Below, piece by piece: positions 16,384 through 25,031 of a stretch of DNA of 64,000 bases. The position numbers and the translations under genes were made by a program. How positions within the stretch are numbered: the first letter of the stretch is position 1; every line of letters begins with the position of its first letter. The notes beneath the pieces were generated by a model, which saw only the letters and a program-made list of their open reading frames with translations, made no database searches and was not told where the DNA came from. Origin of the DNA: Clostridia bacterium (lineage in GTDB: Bacteria > Bacillota > Clostridia > Oscillospirales > CAG-272); contig CAAGGQ010000110.1 in NCBI GenBank assembly GCA_900769475.1, positions 1-64,000 of the forward strand, read 5' to 3'.

Positions 16384-16674
16384 TTACTTCAGCGCCATTT
16401 CCAGCCAAACGAGGCCGATGCTGAAGGCGTCGTGCAGGCCCTTTTTCATGCCCTGCTTAATGATCTTGGTGGGATCCTTGGAATCGATGACCTGGATCAA
16501 AACATCTCCCGGCAACTGCTTGCCGTCCACCTCCTTATAAGACATGATCTCTAAAATGAGAATGCACTTTTCATTCAAATCACCGTAGCAAATGGTGTTT
16601 TCCTCACGTACCAACGGCTTATCCAAGTATTCCAAAAACTTGCCTTCCACCATGGGTCTGGTATCCTGTGCCAT
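16384..16674 (-). CDS. Conserved hypothetical protein, 96 aa
   Basis: A 96-residue soluble, acidic-to-neutral protein (MAQDTRPMVEGKFLEYLDKP...) without recognisable motifs, membrane spans or signal peptide. Its own near-perfect promoter (16735-16763), a GGAGG ribosome site and a shared terminator show a real single-gene transcript. Its even mix of strands and helices (CILILEIMSYKEVDGKQ) suggests a compact alpha/beta domain. I do not recognise it. Confidence 0.75.
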   Translation of the reverse strand: MAQDTRPMVEGKFLEYLDKPLVREENTICYGDLNEKCILILEIMSYKEVDGKQLPGDVLIQVIDSKDPTKIIKQGMKKGLHDAFSIGLVWLEMALK

Positions 16675-16734
16675 ACCGTTTTTTCCTCCTTCTTTCTGTT
16701 ATCGTCAGCCCGTAGGCATAATGCTCTAACGTAT

Positions 16735-16763
16735 ATTATACTATATTTTTCCGCGCTTGTCAA
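16735..16763 (-). promoter_or_regulatory. Promoter of the 96-aa hypothetical gene
   Basis: Minus-strand TTGACA (16758-16763) and TATAAT (16735-16740), spacer 17. Confidence 0.88.
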
Positions 16764-16779
16764 TAATTATTTTCGTTTT

Positions 16780-17976
16780 TCAGGATTCTTCCCCTCGGAT
16801 TGTAGGATTTTGCCTCCAGAGCGCATCCCCGGGATGGATCCGCGGCATGCAAAGGGCGTACAGTCCGTACGCTCGCTCCTCCCACGCGGCTTGACGGGCG
16901 GCCTCGGGAGTGAAGGGCAGATCGGCACGGCGGGTGACCACGGGGATCTCCCCCTCCCTGCGACACCGGGACAGAAAGCTCCTCCCCCGCGGCCCCAGAG
17001 CCAGCAGGCGGACGTACGCCGGGCGAGTGTGCAAATCCTCTCGCGCGGTTCCCGTCAGAGCGAACAGAATGCCGCGCCGCAGGCGAGAACGGGGATACTT
17101 CTTGGTCTCGGCCAAGGAGAGCAGGATCTCCAGAGAATCAGCGCGGTGGGCAGCCTCTACCAGGCGGTTGCCCAGCCCTCCCGAAAGCTCGGCGATTCCC
17201 TCGGCCGCCGAGGGGGAAAGGGTACGCAGATGTCCCAAAATCAGCCGCTCGGCCATGGAAAGGGTGGCGGGAGCTCGTCCCTGAGCAACGCAAGGGGTCA
17301 GCACCGCCTCGGCACCTGCCGGGAAATACCGAAGCACGGCCTCCAGCCCCTCCTCCAGCCAACAGCGCCGCAGGGCGGTGGCCGACGGAAAGCCCTGCGC
17401 CTCCAGTGCCTCGGCGCGGTAATCGCTTCCCTGCCGCTTCACGGTCACGGGGCGCATCCCGGCACCTTGATCCTTCAGAGCACGCAGATAGGAAATGGCC
17501 AAAATATCGTTGGAACGGCAGGGCGCCTCATCGCCGCAGATCTCTTGCAGACAGGAAAAGAAAGCCTTGGCGGTTCCCTCGTTCCCTGCGGCGGTCTTGG
17601 CGTAACGCTCCCGAAAGGCAGGAGAATCCACGGCCTCGGCCAGGAAACGCAGGCGCGGAAGATCGCCGCACTCCGATCCAAACCAAAGCTCGGTAACCCC
17701 CAGACGTTCCAGGATCGATACCCCCGCGGCGGCAAAGAACTCGGCTCCCGCGGCGGCATAGGGAAAGGGCAACTCCAAAACCACATCGGCGCCCCCCAGC
17801 AGCAGGATCTCGGCCCGCGCCATGGGATCGGCAATGGCGGCGTCCCCCCGTTGCACAAAGCAGCCGCTCATGAGCGCTACCACCACGTCGGCCCCCGCGC
17901 TCCTGGCACAGGAGATCAGATATTCGTGCCCCCCGTGGAAGGGATTGCATTCGCAGATGATTCCGGCAATCTTCAT
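16780..17976 (-). CDS. tmcAL: tRNA(Met) cytidine acetate ligase
   Basis: A 398-residue protein of the YlbM/TmcAL family, which activates acetate with ATP and acetylates the wobble cytidine (ac4C34) of elongator tRNA-Met. The nucleotidyltransferase-type ATP site is CECNPFHGGHEYL at the very N-terminus; ALMSGCFVQRGD and VLELPF are further family blocks. Length is normal. It has its own promoter at 18007-18035 and an AAAGGAG ribosome site. It lies back to back with the yceD-rpmF operon, an arrangement common in Firmicutes. Confidence 0.92.
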   Translation of the reverse strand: MKIAGIICECNPFHGGHEYLISCARSAGADVVVALMSGCFVQRGDAAIADPMARAEILLLGGADVVLELPFPYAAAGAEFFAAAGVSILERLGVTELWFGSECGDLPRLRFLAEAVDSPAFRERYAKTAAGNEGTAKAFFSCLQEICGDEAPCRSNDILAISYLRALKDQGAGMRPVTVKRQGSDYRAEALEAQGFPSATALRRCWLEEGLEAVLRYFPAGAEAVLTPCVAQGRAPATLSMAERLILGHLRTLSPSAAEGIAELSGGLGNRLVEAAHRADSLEILLSLAETKKYPRSRLRRGILFALTGTAREDLHTRPAYVRLLALGPRGRSFLSRCRREGEIPVVTRRADLPFTPEAARQAAWEERAYGLYALCMPRIHPGDALWRQNPTIRGEES

Positions 17977-18006
17977 AAACGGCTCCTTTCGGTTTTTCTT
18001 ACCTTC

Positions 18007-18035
18007 ATTATATCACCTTTGGAGCGCCTTGTCAA
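18007..18035 (-). promoter_or_regulatory. Promoter of tmcAL
   Basis: Minus-strand TTGACA (18030-18035) and TATAAT (18007-18012), spacer 17. Confidence 0.9.
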
Positions 18036-18086
18036 TCAAAAATCCCCTTTTGAAAAATAGTTTGGAGAGAAAATGTAAAAAAACTA

Positions 18087-18115
18087 TTGACAAAAGAAGG
18101 GAAAAGGGTTATAAT
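18087..18115 (+). promoter_or_regulatory. Promoter of yceD-rpmF
   Basis: TTGACA at 18087-18092 and TATAAT at 18110-18115, spacer 17. Confidence 0.92.
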
Positions 18116-18161
18116 AGATACTGTCGCATTTTATGTCAACCAAAAACCGGAGGTGGATACA

Positions 18162-18683
18162 ATGATCTTGGATATGCGCCCCATGCTGCGAGGCGAGGTA
18201 GACCACATCCACATTGATTATCTGCTCACTCCTGATCTTCCGGATGGCGCGGAATTTGACGGTGACGCGCACGTGATCGGAGATATTGTGGACGAGGCCG
18301 GCTATATGCGCCTGACCTTGACCGCATCGGTCACCTATCACGCCGAGTGCGCCCGCTGCTTGGAGCCCGTTAGCGGAGACTTTGCCGTTCAGCTGGAACG
18401 CACGGTCGCTGCGGAGGGCACCCTGACGGAGGAACAACTGGAGGAAAACGTGGACGAGTACGCCGTAATCCATGACGGCACGCTCGACTTGGACGAGGAG
18501 ATCCGCGAGGAGTTGATCCTCTCCTTCCCCATGCGTATCCTTTGCCGAGAGGATTGCCCCGGTCTGTGCCCCAAATGCGGAAAACCCAAGAGCCTTGGCG
18601 ATTGCGGTTGCCCCACCTGGGAGCCCGATCCGCGGCTTGCCGTACTGAAACAGTTGCTTGACAAAAATGAGGAAGAGAAGTAA
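18162..18683 (+). CDS. YceD/DUF177 family protein
   Basis: A 173-residue protein of the DUF177 (YceD) family, which accompanies rpmF in most bacteria and is linked to ribosome or rRNA accumulation. Start at 18162 follows GGAGGTGG; an extension to 18087 would begin inside the promoter. It has the family's two Cys pairs: CARCLEPV in the middle and CREDCPGLCPKCG near the C-terminus, probably a zinc site. It is followed 43 bases later by rpmF, in the usual order. Confidence 0.9.
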   Translation: MILDMRPMLRGEVDHIHIDYLLTPDLPDGAEFDGDAHVIGDIVDEAGYMRLTLTASVTYHAECARCLEPVSGDFAVQLERTVAAEGTLTEEQLEENVDEYAVIHDGTLDLDEEIREELILSFPMRILCREDCPGLCPKCGKPKSLGDCGCPTWEPDPRLAVLKQLLDKNEEEK

Positions 18684-18726
18684 ATTATGACGTGAAATAG
18701 AGATTCACGCAAGAGGAGGTGTAGAC

Positions 18727-18921
18727 ATGGCAGTACCAAAGAAAAAAGTATCGAAAGCACGCAGAGACAAGAGACGCTCCAACAACAGCAAGCTCTCCAT
18801 GCCCGGCATGAACAAGTGCTCTAACCCTGCATGTGATGCATTCGTAAAGAACCACTGCGTATGCAAAGTTTGCGGTTTCTATAACGGCAAAAAGGTTCTG
18901 GACGTTAAGGCTGACGCTTAA
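18727..18921 (+). CDS. rpmF: Ribosomal protein L32 (zinc-binding form)
   Basis: A 64-residue basic protein starting MAVPKKKVSKARRDKRRS, the standard L32 start. It keeps the four cysteines of the zinc-ribbon form (CSNPAC and CKVCG), so it is the C+ paralogue type. It is expressed from the yceD promoter, has an AGGAGGT ribosome site and is followed by a strong terminator. The plsX gene that often follows rpmF is absent here. Confidence 0.95.
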   Translation: MAVPKKKVSKARRDKRRSNNSKLSMPGMNKCSNPACDAFVKNHCVCKVCGFYNGKKVLDVKADA

Positions 18922-18965
18922 TTGTCATCACAAACGCTTTCTGAATGGGGAGATCCCCGCGGAAA

Positions 18966-19004
18966 AGAGAGTCGCGAATCCAACGATTCGCGACTCTCTT
19001 TTTC
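18966..19004 (+). terminator. Terminator of yceD-rpmF
   Basis: AGAGAGTCGCGAATC pairs perfectly with GATTCGCGACTCTCT around CAAC, followed by TTTTTCTTTTT. Confidence 0.92.
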
Positions 19005-19031
19005 TTTTTCACGCAACAGGCCACCTCGGCC

Positions 19032-19535
19032 TCATTCCGTCCCGTTCTGTTTCTCAAATCCATGCACAAAGCCCGAAACGTCGGCTGAGCAGATGTCTCC
19101 ACCAATCACTCGATTGCGCCAGACCAGCACGTTGGCCCACACCGTTCCCTCGTACCCCTCGTAATTGGTGACGGCAAAGGTGTAGCGCATGACCTCCTTG
19201 TTCTTATACTTGGAAAGATTGAGCCCCTGGGCCTTTTGCAGCTCGTTGTAAGCCGCAAACACCTTGTCGAATTCCCCGGGAATGGTCACCGTTTTTACCT
19301 CCAGAGGCGTTTCCTCCACCTTCCATCCAAACTGGGTCAGGAACGCGGCGGCATCCTGCGGGGTCTTGATCTTATCGTAGGAGTATTCGGCGTTGCCGTT
19401 CCCTACCCCCGCCGAGGTCTGGGACGAAATGGCATACGTTGGCACGAACGCGATAAGAGTAATGAGCACGGTAAGAGCCACGCAAACCACGCCTACAAGC
19501 TTGATGGTGCTGGCACGCAAAGAATAAACGAACAT
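19032..19535 (-). CDS. DUF4830-type membrane-anchored protein
   Basis: A 167-residue protein with one N-terminal membrane anchor (IKLVGVVCVALTVLITLIAF) and an extracytoplasmic domain carrying the FLTQFGWKVEE and TIPGEFDKVFAAYNELQKAQG blocks of the DUF4830 family of clostridial proteins. It follows rodA on the same strand after 70 bases, so it may be co-transcribed with that cell-shape gene. Its ribosome site GGGAGG lies directly beneath a long stem-loop (19550-19583). Function unknown. Confidence 0.75.
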   Translation of the reverse strand: MFVYSLRASTIKLVGVVCVALTVLITLIAFVPTYAISSQTSAGVGNGNAEYSYDKIKTPQDAAAFLTQFGWKVEETPLEVKTVTIPGEFDKVFAAYNELQKAQGLNLSKYKNKEVMRYTFAVTNYEGYEGTVWANVLVWRNRVIGGDICSADVSGFVHGFEKQNGTE

Positions 19536-19549
19536 AAACAGCGCCTCCC

Positions 19550-19583
19550 GGATTCATATATTTCTGGTAAACTATATGAATCC
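19550..19583 (-). promoter_or_regulatory. Stem-loop before the DUF4830 gene ribosome site
   Basis: GGATTCATATA and TATATGAATCC form an 11-base perfect stem with a 12-base loop. No T-run follows on the minus strand; instead the ribosome site GGGAGG begins next to the stem. It could slow translation or stabilise processed RNA. Role uncertain. Confidence 0.5.
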
Positions 19584-19605
19584 GAGGGGCGCTTTATTCC
19601 AATTT

Positions 19606-20781
19606 TTATTTTCCTTCCCACAGGGAAAGATCCATGTCCAATCCCCCGCGTCGCTCGGCATCCCGCACGCCCTTGGAATGGGCGTACACGTTGTGCAAGA
19701 GTCCCAGCATCATAAAGGTGGCCAGCATGGAGGAGCCTCCGCAGGAAAGCAGGGGCAGGGTGATGCCCACCGTGGGAAGCATGGCAAAGCACATGCCAAT
19801 GTTCTCTAAAATCTGCACCACGAACATAGCACCCACCCCGGCACAGATCAAGCCGCCGCAATCCGAGCGGCTGGCCGAGCGGGCAATGATAAAGATCCGC
19901 ACCACCATAACCATAAAGATCAGAATGACCAGGGTTCCCCCCAGGAATCCGAACTTTTCACAAATGGTGGAAAAAATGAAGTCGGTATGAGAGGCGGGAA
20001 GCTGCTCGTAGTAGGAACCTCCCAAAATGCCGTGCCCAAAGAAGCCGCCCGCGGCAATGGCGGTTCGGCTGAGTAGGGGCTGCCATCCGTAGCCCTCGGG
20101 ATCCAGCTCGGGGTCAAAACCCACGATGATTCGCATCTGCTGATAGAGGGCCAGGTGCTCCCAAAGATACGGGGCCAGCAGAACCACCACCAGGATGGCT
20201 CCCACAAAATACAGGGGATGCAGTCCCGCGCAAAAGAGCATCAGAGCGATCAGACCCACATACACCAGAGCCACGCCCAGGTCCCCCGTGAGGAGGATGA
20301 GCCCCACGATCAAGCCCGCGTGGGCGGCAAGTCCCAGCACGGTCAGGGGCTTGTTGATCTTCTCCTGCACCTGGAACAGATGCTTGGAGAAGGTGCAAAC
20401 AAAGGTGAATTTGATAAACTCGGAGGGCTGAACCATAAAACCGGTACCGGGAATCTTGAGCCAGCTCTTGTTACCCGTTTCCATGTTCACACCGCTCTCT
20501 CCAAACAAGAGGGTCAGGATCATGAGCAACGCTGAGCCCACCAGCATGGGGATCCACAGCTTGTCCACGATCACGCGGTAATCCACAAAGGCAATGATCA
20601 CCGTAACGAAGATCCCCACCAAAAAGATGGCCACCTGCATTTTGAGCTTGGACATGCCAAAGTTATCCACCGCGCCGTAAATGGTGACGATACTGATCAG
20701 GGAAAGAAGCGTTGCGCAGATAAACAGCACAGGATCAATATTCTTAACGGCTTCTTTCACAATGCTCCAGGTCTTTTCCAC
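19606..20781 (-). CDS. rodA: Rod-shape SEDS glycosyltransferase RodA
   Basis: A 391-residue integral membrane peptidoglycan polymerase of the SEDS family (RodA/FtsW/SpoVE), with about ten spans. Family blocks seen are GNKSWLKIPGTGFMVQPSEF, SHTDFIFSTICEKFGFLGG and PTVGITLPLLSCGGSSML. RodA rather than FtsW is favoured because the loop and C-terminal pattern fit RodA and there are no division genes nearby; this is not certain. It starts with GTG at 20781, seven bases after AAAGGAG. It builds lateral-wall glycan from lipid II together with a class B PBP encoded elsewhere. Confidence 0.88.
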   Translation of the reverse strand: MEKTWSIVKEAVKNIDPVLFICATLLSLISIVTIYGAVDNFGMSKLKMQVAIFLVGIFVTVIIAFVDYRVIVDKLWIPMLVGSALLMILTLLFGESGVNMETGNKSWLKIPGTGFMVQPSEFIKFTFVCTFSKHLFQVQEKINKPLTVLGLAAHAGLIVGLILLTGDLGVALVYVGLIALMLFCAGLHPLYFVGAILVVVLLAPYLWEHLALYQQMRIIVGFDPELDPEGYGWQPLLSRTAIAAGGFFGHGILGGSYYEQLPASHTDFIFSTICEKFGFLGGTLVILIFMVMVVRIFIIARSASRSDCGGLICAGVGAMFVVQILENIGMCFAMLPTVGITLPLLSCGGSSMLATFMMLGLLHNVYAHSKGVRDAERRGGLDMDLSLWEGK

Positions 20782-20836
20782 GGCAAACTCCTTTCCGAAA
20801 ATAATCTTTTTGAAAGCTTTGAAGGGTTAGGGGTGC

Positions 20837-20874
20837 GGGGGAAGGGAAACTTTTTCAAAAGTTTTCCTTCCCCC
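20837..20874 (-). terminator. Terminator-like hairpin, repeat family D copy 1
   Basis: GGGGGAAGG-AAAAC pairs with GTTTCCCTTCCCCC on the minus strand, between proS and rodA. The stem and its flank CGCACCCCTA recur at 63507-63560, so this terminator is also a dispersed repeat. There is no strong T-run. Confidence 0.6.
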
Positions 20875-20890
20875 GTCAAAAATATCAATA

Positions 20891-22333
20891 TTAATACTGT
20901 CTGCCCCAGATGACCATGTGCTTGGCGGGCTTGCCGCAGCAAACGCAAACATCGGAAAGGTGCTCCTGCACGAAGGGGATGCAACGGGACTTCACGCCGC
21001 CGGTCTCCTCCTTGATCTTCTCCTCGCACTCGGTCTCGCCGCACCACATGGCCTTAACGTAGCCCGATTTGTTGGCGGCAATGTCCAGCATCTCCTCGTA
21101 GGAGCGTGCCTCGTAGGTACGGTTGGTGCGGTTCTCCAAGGCTCTCTGATAGAGCTCGTCGTGCACCTTCTTCAAGGCCTTCTCCACTTCCTCGGCCAGA
21201 TTGTCCAGGGAAACGAAGGTCTTCTCGCGGGTCACGCGGCTGACCAGCACGCAGGAGTTGTTTTCGATGTCGCGGGGACCGATCTCCAAACGGAGGGGAA
21301 CGCCCTTCATCTCGTACTGGCTGAACTTCCAGCCGGTGGAATTATCGCTGTCATCCAACTTGACGCGGAACTGCTTGGAAAGCGCATTCTTGATCTCGTT
21401 TGCCTTCTCCAGCACGCCCTCCTTGTGCTGTGCCACGGGAATGATGGCCAGCTGAATGGGTGCGATGGCGGGAGGCAGGATCAGACCGTTGTCGTCGCCG
21501 TGGGTCATAATGATGGCGCCGATCATACGGGTGGATACGCCCCAAGAGGTTTGGTGGGGATACTTTTGGGTGTTATCCCGACCGGTGAACATAATGTCAA
21601 AAGCCTTGGCAAAGCCGTCACCAAAGTAGTGGGTGGTGCCGCCCTGGAGGGCAACACCGTTGTGCATCATAGGCTCGATGGTATAGGTCTCCTCGGCACC
21701 GGCAAACTTCTCCTTCTCGGTCTTGCGGCCGGTGTAGGCGGGAATGGCCAGAGATTCGGCATAGAAGTCCTCGTAAACCTTGAGCATTTGCAGGGTCTCC
21801 TCCCGTGCCTCCTCCTCGGTCTCGTGCATGGTGTGTCCCTCCTGCCAGAGGAACTCGGAGGTGCGGAGGAAGGGACGGGTGGTCTTTTCCCAACGAACCA
21901 CGTTACACCACTGGTTGTAGAGCTTGGGAAGATCCCGATAGGACTGAATAATATTGCGGAAGTGCTCGCAGAACAGGGTCTCGGAGGTAGGACGAACGAT
22001 CAAACGCTCGCTCAGCTTGGTGCCGCCGCCCATGGTAACAATGGCGCACTCGGGGGCAAAGCCTTCTACGTGATCCTTCTCCTTTTGGAGCAGAGATTCG
22101 GGAATGAACATGGGCATGTACACGTTTTCATGTCCCAGCGCCTTGAAGCGCGCGTCCAGATCCTTTTGAATATTTTCCCAAATGGCGTAGCCGTAAGGAC
22201 GGATGATCATACATCCCTTCACGCCGGAGTAATCCACCAGCTCGGCCTTTTTCACTACGTCGGTGTACCATTGAGCAAAATCCACGTCCATAGAGGTGAT
22301 CTGCTCTACCATTTTTGCATTGTTCTTTGCCAT
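20891..22333 (-). CDS. proS: Prolyl-tRNA synthetase (type 3, eukaryote/archaeal-like)
   Basis: A 480-residue class II synthetase that charges tRNA-Pro. Class II motifs are visible: motif 2 around [22 protein letters not shown], broken here for length, and motif 3 in [17 protein letters not shown]. It is the short form without the editing (INS) insert, with a Cys-rich C-terminal zinc region ([14 protein letters not shown] and CVCCGKPA). Start at 22333 has GAAAGG upstream; Met at 22360 has none. Own promoter at 22407-22435. Confidence 0.95.
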   Translation of the reverse strand: MAKNNAKMVEQITSMDVDFAQWYTDVVKKAELVDYSGVKGCMIIRPYGYAIWENIQKDLDARFKALGHENVYMPMFIPESLLQKEKDHVEGFAPECAIVTMGGGTKLSERLIVRPTSETLFCEHFRNIIQSYRDLPKLYNQWCNVVRWEKTTRPFLRTSEFLWQEGHTMHETEEEAREETLQMLKVYEDFYAESLAIPAYTGRKTEKEKFAGAEETYTIEPMMHNGVALQGGTTHYFGDGFAKAFDIMFTGRDNTQKYPHQTSWGVSTRMIGAIIMTHGDDNGLILPPAIAPIQLAIIPVAQHKEGVLEKANEIKNALSKQFRVKLDDSDNSTGWKFSQYEMKGVPLRLEIGPRDIENNSCVLVSRVTREKTFVSLDNLAEEVEKALKKVHDELYQRALENRTNRTYEARSYEEMLDIAANKSGYVKAMWCGETECEEKIKEETGGVKSRCIPFVQEHLSDVCVCCGKPAKHMVIWGRQY

Positions 22334-22406
22334 ACCAAAAACCTTTCTTGATTCCATCATTTCTCAAAGGGTCGCCCGCATGAGAACAGAATTTTACATT
22401 ATACTA

Positions 22407-22435
22407 ATTATACTCCAAGGGGAGGAAATTGTCAA
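22407..22435 (-). promoter_or_regulatory. Promoter of proS
   Basis: Minus-strand TTGACA (22430-22435) and TATAAT (22407-22412), spacer 17. The leader to proS is short and shows no T-box. Confidence 0.88.
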
Positions 22436-22517
22436 GGGATTTTTATGGGCAATTCGCATAGGATTCCTTGAAATTCCCCGCCTTTCTCTGCCAAAAACGA
22501 AAAAAAGGAGAAAAACC

Positions 22518-23258
22518 ATGGATCAAATCACCCTTTGCGGCGTCCTCATCCACGATCTGACGCGGGAGCAAGCCCTGGCCGAAGCCCTGCGGGAGCGCCC
22601 GGCGCCCTGCGTGGTGGTGACCCCCAACGCCCTGATGCTGGAACGTTGCCGCCGCACTCCGCACTATGCAGCCCTCCTCAACCGTGCCACCCTCTCCCTG
22701 CCCGACGGCAGCGGCGTTCTACGGGCGGCGCGACGTTGCGGAACGCCCCTGCGGGAACGGATCCCCGGCATCGAATTTGGAGAGGCGCTCTTGCAGGCGG
22801 CCGCCGAGCGCGGGGATCGGATCTTTCTCCTGGGAGGAGCCCCCGGGGTGGCCGCCCGCGCTGCCCAACGGCTGATCCAACGCTACCCCGGTCTTGCCAT
22901 TTGCGGGACCCACCACGGCTACTTTGCCAAGGAGGGGGAGGAAAATCGCCGGGTGATCGAGGTCGTCCAACGCGCCGCCCCCGAGATCCTCTTCGTTTGC
23001 TTCGGCTTTCCCCTCCAGGAGGAATGGATGGAGCAAAATCTGGAGCAGCTCCCTTCCCTCCGCCTGGCGGCGGGGCTTGGCGGAAGCCTGGACGTTTGGG
23101 CGGGAGACCTGCGCCGCGCCCCTTCGTTTCTCGGAAATCTCGGCTTGGAATGGGCCTGGCGCATGCTGTGGGAGCCCAAGAGATGGAAACAGTTCCCCCT
23201 CCTTCTCCGGTTTGCCCTCCACAGCGGAAAAGTCCTGCAAGACGAACCACAGCGGTAG
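22518..23258 (+). CDS. WecB/TagA/CpsF-family glycosyltransferase
   Basis: A 246-residue glycosyltransferase (GT26) that typically adds N-acetylmannosamine to GlcNAc-PP-undecaprenol, the second step of wall teichoic-acid linkage-unit synthesis. Family blocks are VVTPNALMLE, LPDGSGVL, IFLLGGAPGVAARAA and LFVCFGFPLQEEWM. The ATG at 22518 follows AAAAAAGGAG. It has no membrane span, as expected for this peripheral enzyme. No other teichoic acid genes are nearby, so the polymer served is unknown. It is divergent from proS and ends at its own terminator. Confidence 0.88.
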   Translation: MDQITLCGVLIHDLTREQALAEALRERPAPCVVVTPNALMLERCRRTPHYAALLNRATLSLPDGSGVLRAARRCGTPLRERIPGIEFGEALLQAAAERGDRIFLLGGAPGVAARAAQRLIQRYPGLAICGTHHGYFAKEGEENRRVIEVVQRAAPEILFVCFGFPLQEEWMEQNLEQLPSLRLAAGLGGSLDVWAGDLRRAPSFLGNLGLEWAWRMLWEPKRWKQFPLLLRFALHSGKVLQDEPQR

Positions 23259-23313
23259 TGCTTAAAAAACAAAAGCCACCTGCTCGCCTCTCCATTCTTA
23301 GCAGAGAAAACAC

Positions 23314-23345
23314 AAACACCGCCAAAGAGCTTTGGTGGTGTTTTT
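23314..23345 (+). terminator. Terminator after the TagA-type gene
   Basis: AACACCGCCAAAG pairs with CTTTGGTGGTGTT, followed by TTTTTAT. Confidence 0.85.
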
Positions 23346-23357
23346 ATATTGGCGGTA

Positions 23358-23548
23358 GCTTTCCAAAGCCTCCCTCCGAGAGGGAGGGGGACCGCGGCGG
23401 GGTTCCCCGAAACGAATGAAATGAGTTTTGGGGGTTCTCGCGTTGGCGGTGGAAGGAGCCTGCGTGACTTTTGGTTTTTGATAAGCTTTATTGTAACGCG
23501 CTCTCCCTCAGTCGTCTTCGGCGCCAGCTCCCTCCCGGAGGGAGCCTT
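23358..23548. repeat. Palindromic repeat family B, copy 2
   Basis: Bounded by AAGCCTCCCTCCGAGAGGG and AGCTCCCTCCCGGAGGGAGC, with inner arms including GCGCTCTCCCTCAGTCG. It resembles the element at 5601-5697 in using CTCCCT/AGGGAG stems next to a 'CTCAGTC' motif. The rest of the gap, 23549-23757, contains a CGGGCTTCTGCCCG hairpin and a GACGCAAGCGTC palindrome but no gene I can support. Confidence 0.5.
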
Positions 23549-23757
23549 TGTATATTATTCCTCTGCGGATAGTGGGTTCGGGCTTCTGCCCGATATTGTC
23601 CCAGAGCGAGCGCAGGGACGATAAGAGACGGGCGCGCCAATTTGGCGGTGGACATCCACGCGCTATGCTTGCCCCAGACGCAAGCGTCGGGAAAGCGGTC
23701 AATTCAATCTTTCTACAATCAGTTGAACCCCTCAACCAAAACTCAAATATCAAGTTA

Positions 23758-23786
23758 TTGTTTTGCAAAATGAAATGCTGTATAAT
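23758..23786 (+). promoter_or_regulatory. Promoter of the AT-rich XRE gene
   Basis: TTGTTT at 23758-23763 and TATAAT at 23781-23786, spacer 17. Confidence 0.7.
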
Positions 23787-23827
23787 ATAAGCGTAGCTAC
23801 AATACATCCCGAAAGGAGAATTTTTAT

Positions 23828-24895
23828 ATGAGTATCCATTTAGGTGAAAAACTGAAAAGTCTTCGAAAAAGTAAAAATATATCGCAAGAAAAATTAGCGC
23901 AATATTTGAACGTCTCATTTCAAGCAGTAAGCAAATGGGAAAATGCCAGCACATATCCCGACATTGAGCTTTTACCCGAACTTGCACGCTTTTTCGGAAT
24001 TACCGTTGACGAGCTTCTTGGCGCGGAGCAAATTGATGAGAAAAAGATCTATGAGGAATATGAGGCAAGAGCAGCCGAACTCTATCGTAATGGCGATATT
24101 TCAAAGACTTTACCGATTTGGCAGGAGGCATATCATAAGCTCCCCAACAACATCCAAGTCAAGGAAATGCTGATGTCAATTTATTTTGACATTGACAAAG
24201 TAAAGTATCAAAAAGAAATCGTAGAACTTGGTACAGAAATTTATAATGGCAACGGTGGCTCATATGATAAAGGGCAAGCGATATGGCAGATCGCTCGTAC
24301 CTACGCCGCTTGTGACAATAAGGCGATGGCAGAAAAATGGGCGTTGAAATCACATCAATTAAATCATTCGATGGAATTTCTGTTTGTACAAATAACCGAT
24401 GATGGTGAGGAAATGCTTTCGCAATTTCGATTCGCAAACTATTGGTATCTCCATAATCTGTTTTATATGAGCGCCAAGATTGCAGGCTGTGAAAACATTC
24501 CGGGCGGCACGAAATATGTTCAAGCGGTAAGCAAAGCCGTAACGCGAATGTATGAACTCGTTTTTCCAAATGATGATATGGGATTTGAGGACCTTCAACG
24601 TATGTGTATGGAGCACAGAAGCATAGCCGAGGATGAGATTGCTTTGAAGAAAAATGAAGAAGTGATAAAACATCATCTGACACGCGCACTTGAATGTGCC
24701 GAGAAATCCGTTTCGGTGAAAGATCACGATTTGAAATATCCTCTCGTTATGGGCTGGCACGTATATGATGCGCCGTCGGATAACAAGCAAGTTGCTCGCC
24801 TTTTGAAAAAGGAGTTGGCTTGGGAATGTTTTGATGAATACCGAAATAAAGATTGGTTTATGGATATTGAAAACAGATTGAGCAAATTACTTTAA
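23828..24895 (+). CDS. XRE-family regulator with helical C-terminal domain
   Basis: A 355-residue regulator. Residues 5-62 are a helix-turn-helix (ISQEKLAQYLNVSFQAVSKW); the rest is helical with TPR-like pairs (AELYRNGDISKTLPIWQEAY). The ATG follows AAAGGAGA. The gene is clearly poorer in G+C than its neighbours and uses AAA, AAT and TTT codons freely, and it is flanked upstream by 570 bases of repeats, so recent acquisition is likely. No co-transcribed target gene follows; a terminator comes at once. It may control distant genes or be a lone acquisition. Confidence 0.85.
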   Translation: MSIHLGEKLKSLRKSKNISQEKLAQYLNVSFQAVSKWENASTYPDIELLPELARFFGITVDELLGAEQIDEKKIYEEYEARAAELYRNGDISKTLPIWQEAYHKLPNNIQVKEMLMSIYFDIDKVKYQKEIVELGTEIYNGNGGSYDKGQAIWQIARTYAACDNKAMAEKWALKSHQLNHSMEFLFVQITDDGEEMLSQFRFANYWYLHNLFYMSAKIAGCENIPGGTKYVQAVSKAVTRMYELVFPNDDMGFEDLQRMCMEHRSIAEDEIALKKNEEVIKHHLTRALECAEKSVSVKDHDLKYPLVMGWHVYDAPSDNKQVARLLKKELAWECFDEYRNKDWFMDIENRLSKLL

Positions 24896-24900
24896 TCCTC

Positions 24901-24926
24901 GCCCCGCCACGCGCGGGGCTTTTCTT
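24901..24926 (+). terminator. Terminator of the AT-rich XRE gene
   Basis: GCCCCGC/GCGGGGC stem followed by TTTTCTTTGGTTTTT. Confidence 0.8.
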
Positions 24927-24940
24927 TGGTTTTTGCATAT

Positions 24941-24970
24941 CAAAAAGCCACCACGAAAATCATGGTGGCT
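24941..24970 (-). terminator. Terminator of the small lipoprotein gene
   Basis: On the minus strand AGCCACCA pairs with TGGTGGCT and is followed by TTTTTG. Confidence 0.75.
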
Positions 24971-25031
24971 CATTTCATTTTACCGCCAATTTCGCAGACG
25001 CTCCCGCAGGCGATTTGTAGATTCAGACAAA

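Noticed and set aside
22333..22413. A proline T-box ahead of proS
   Set aside because: The distance from promoter to start is under 80 bases and no T-box core is seen.
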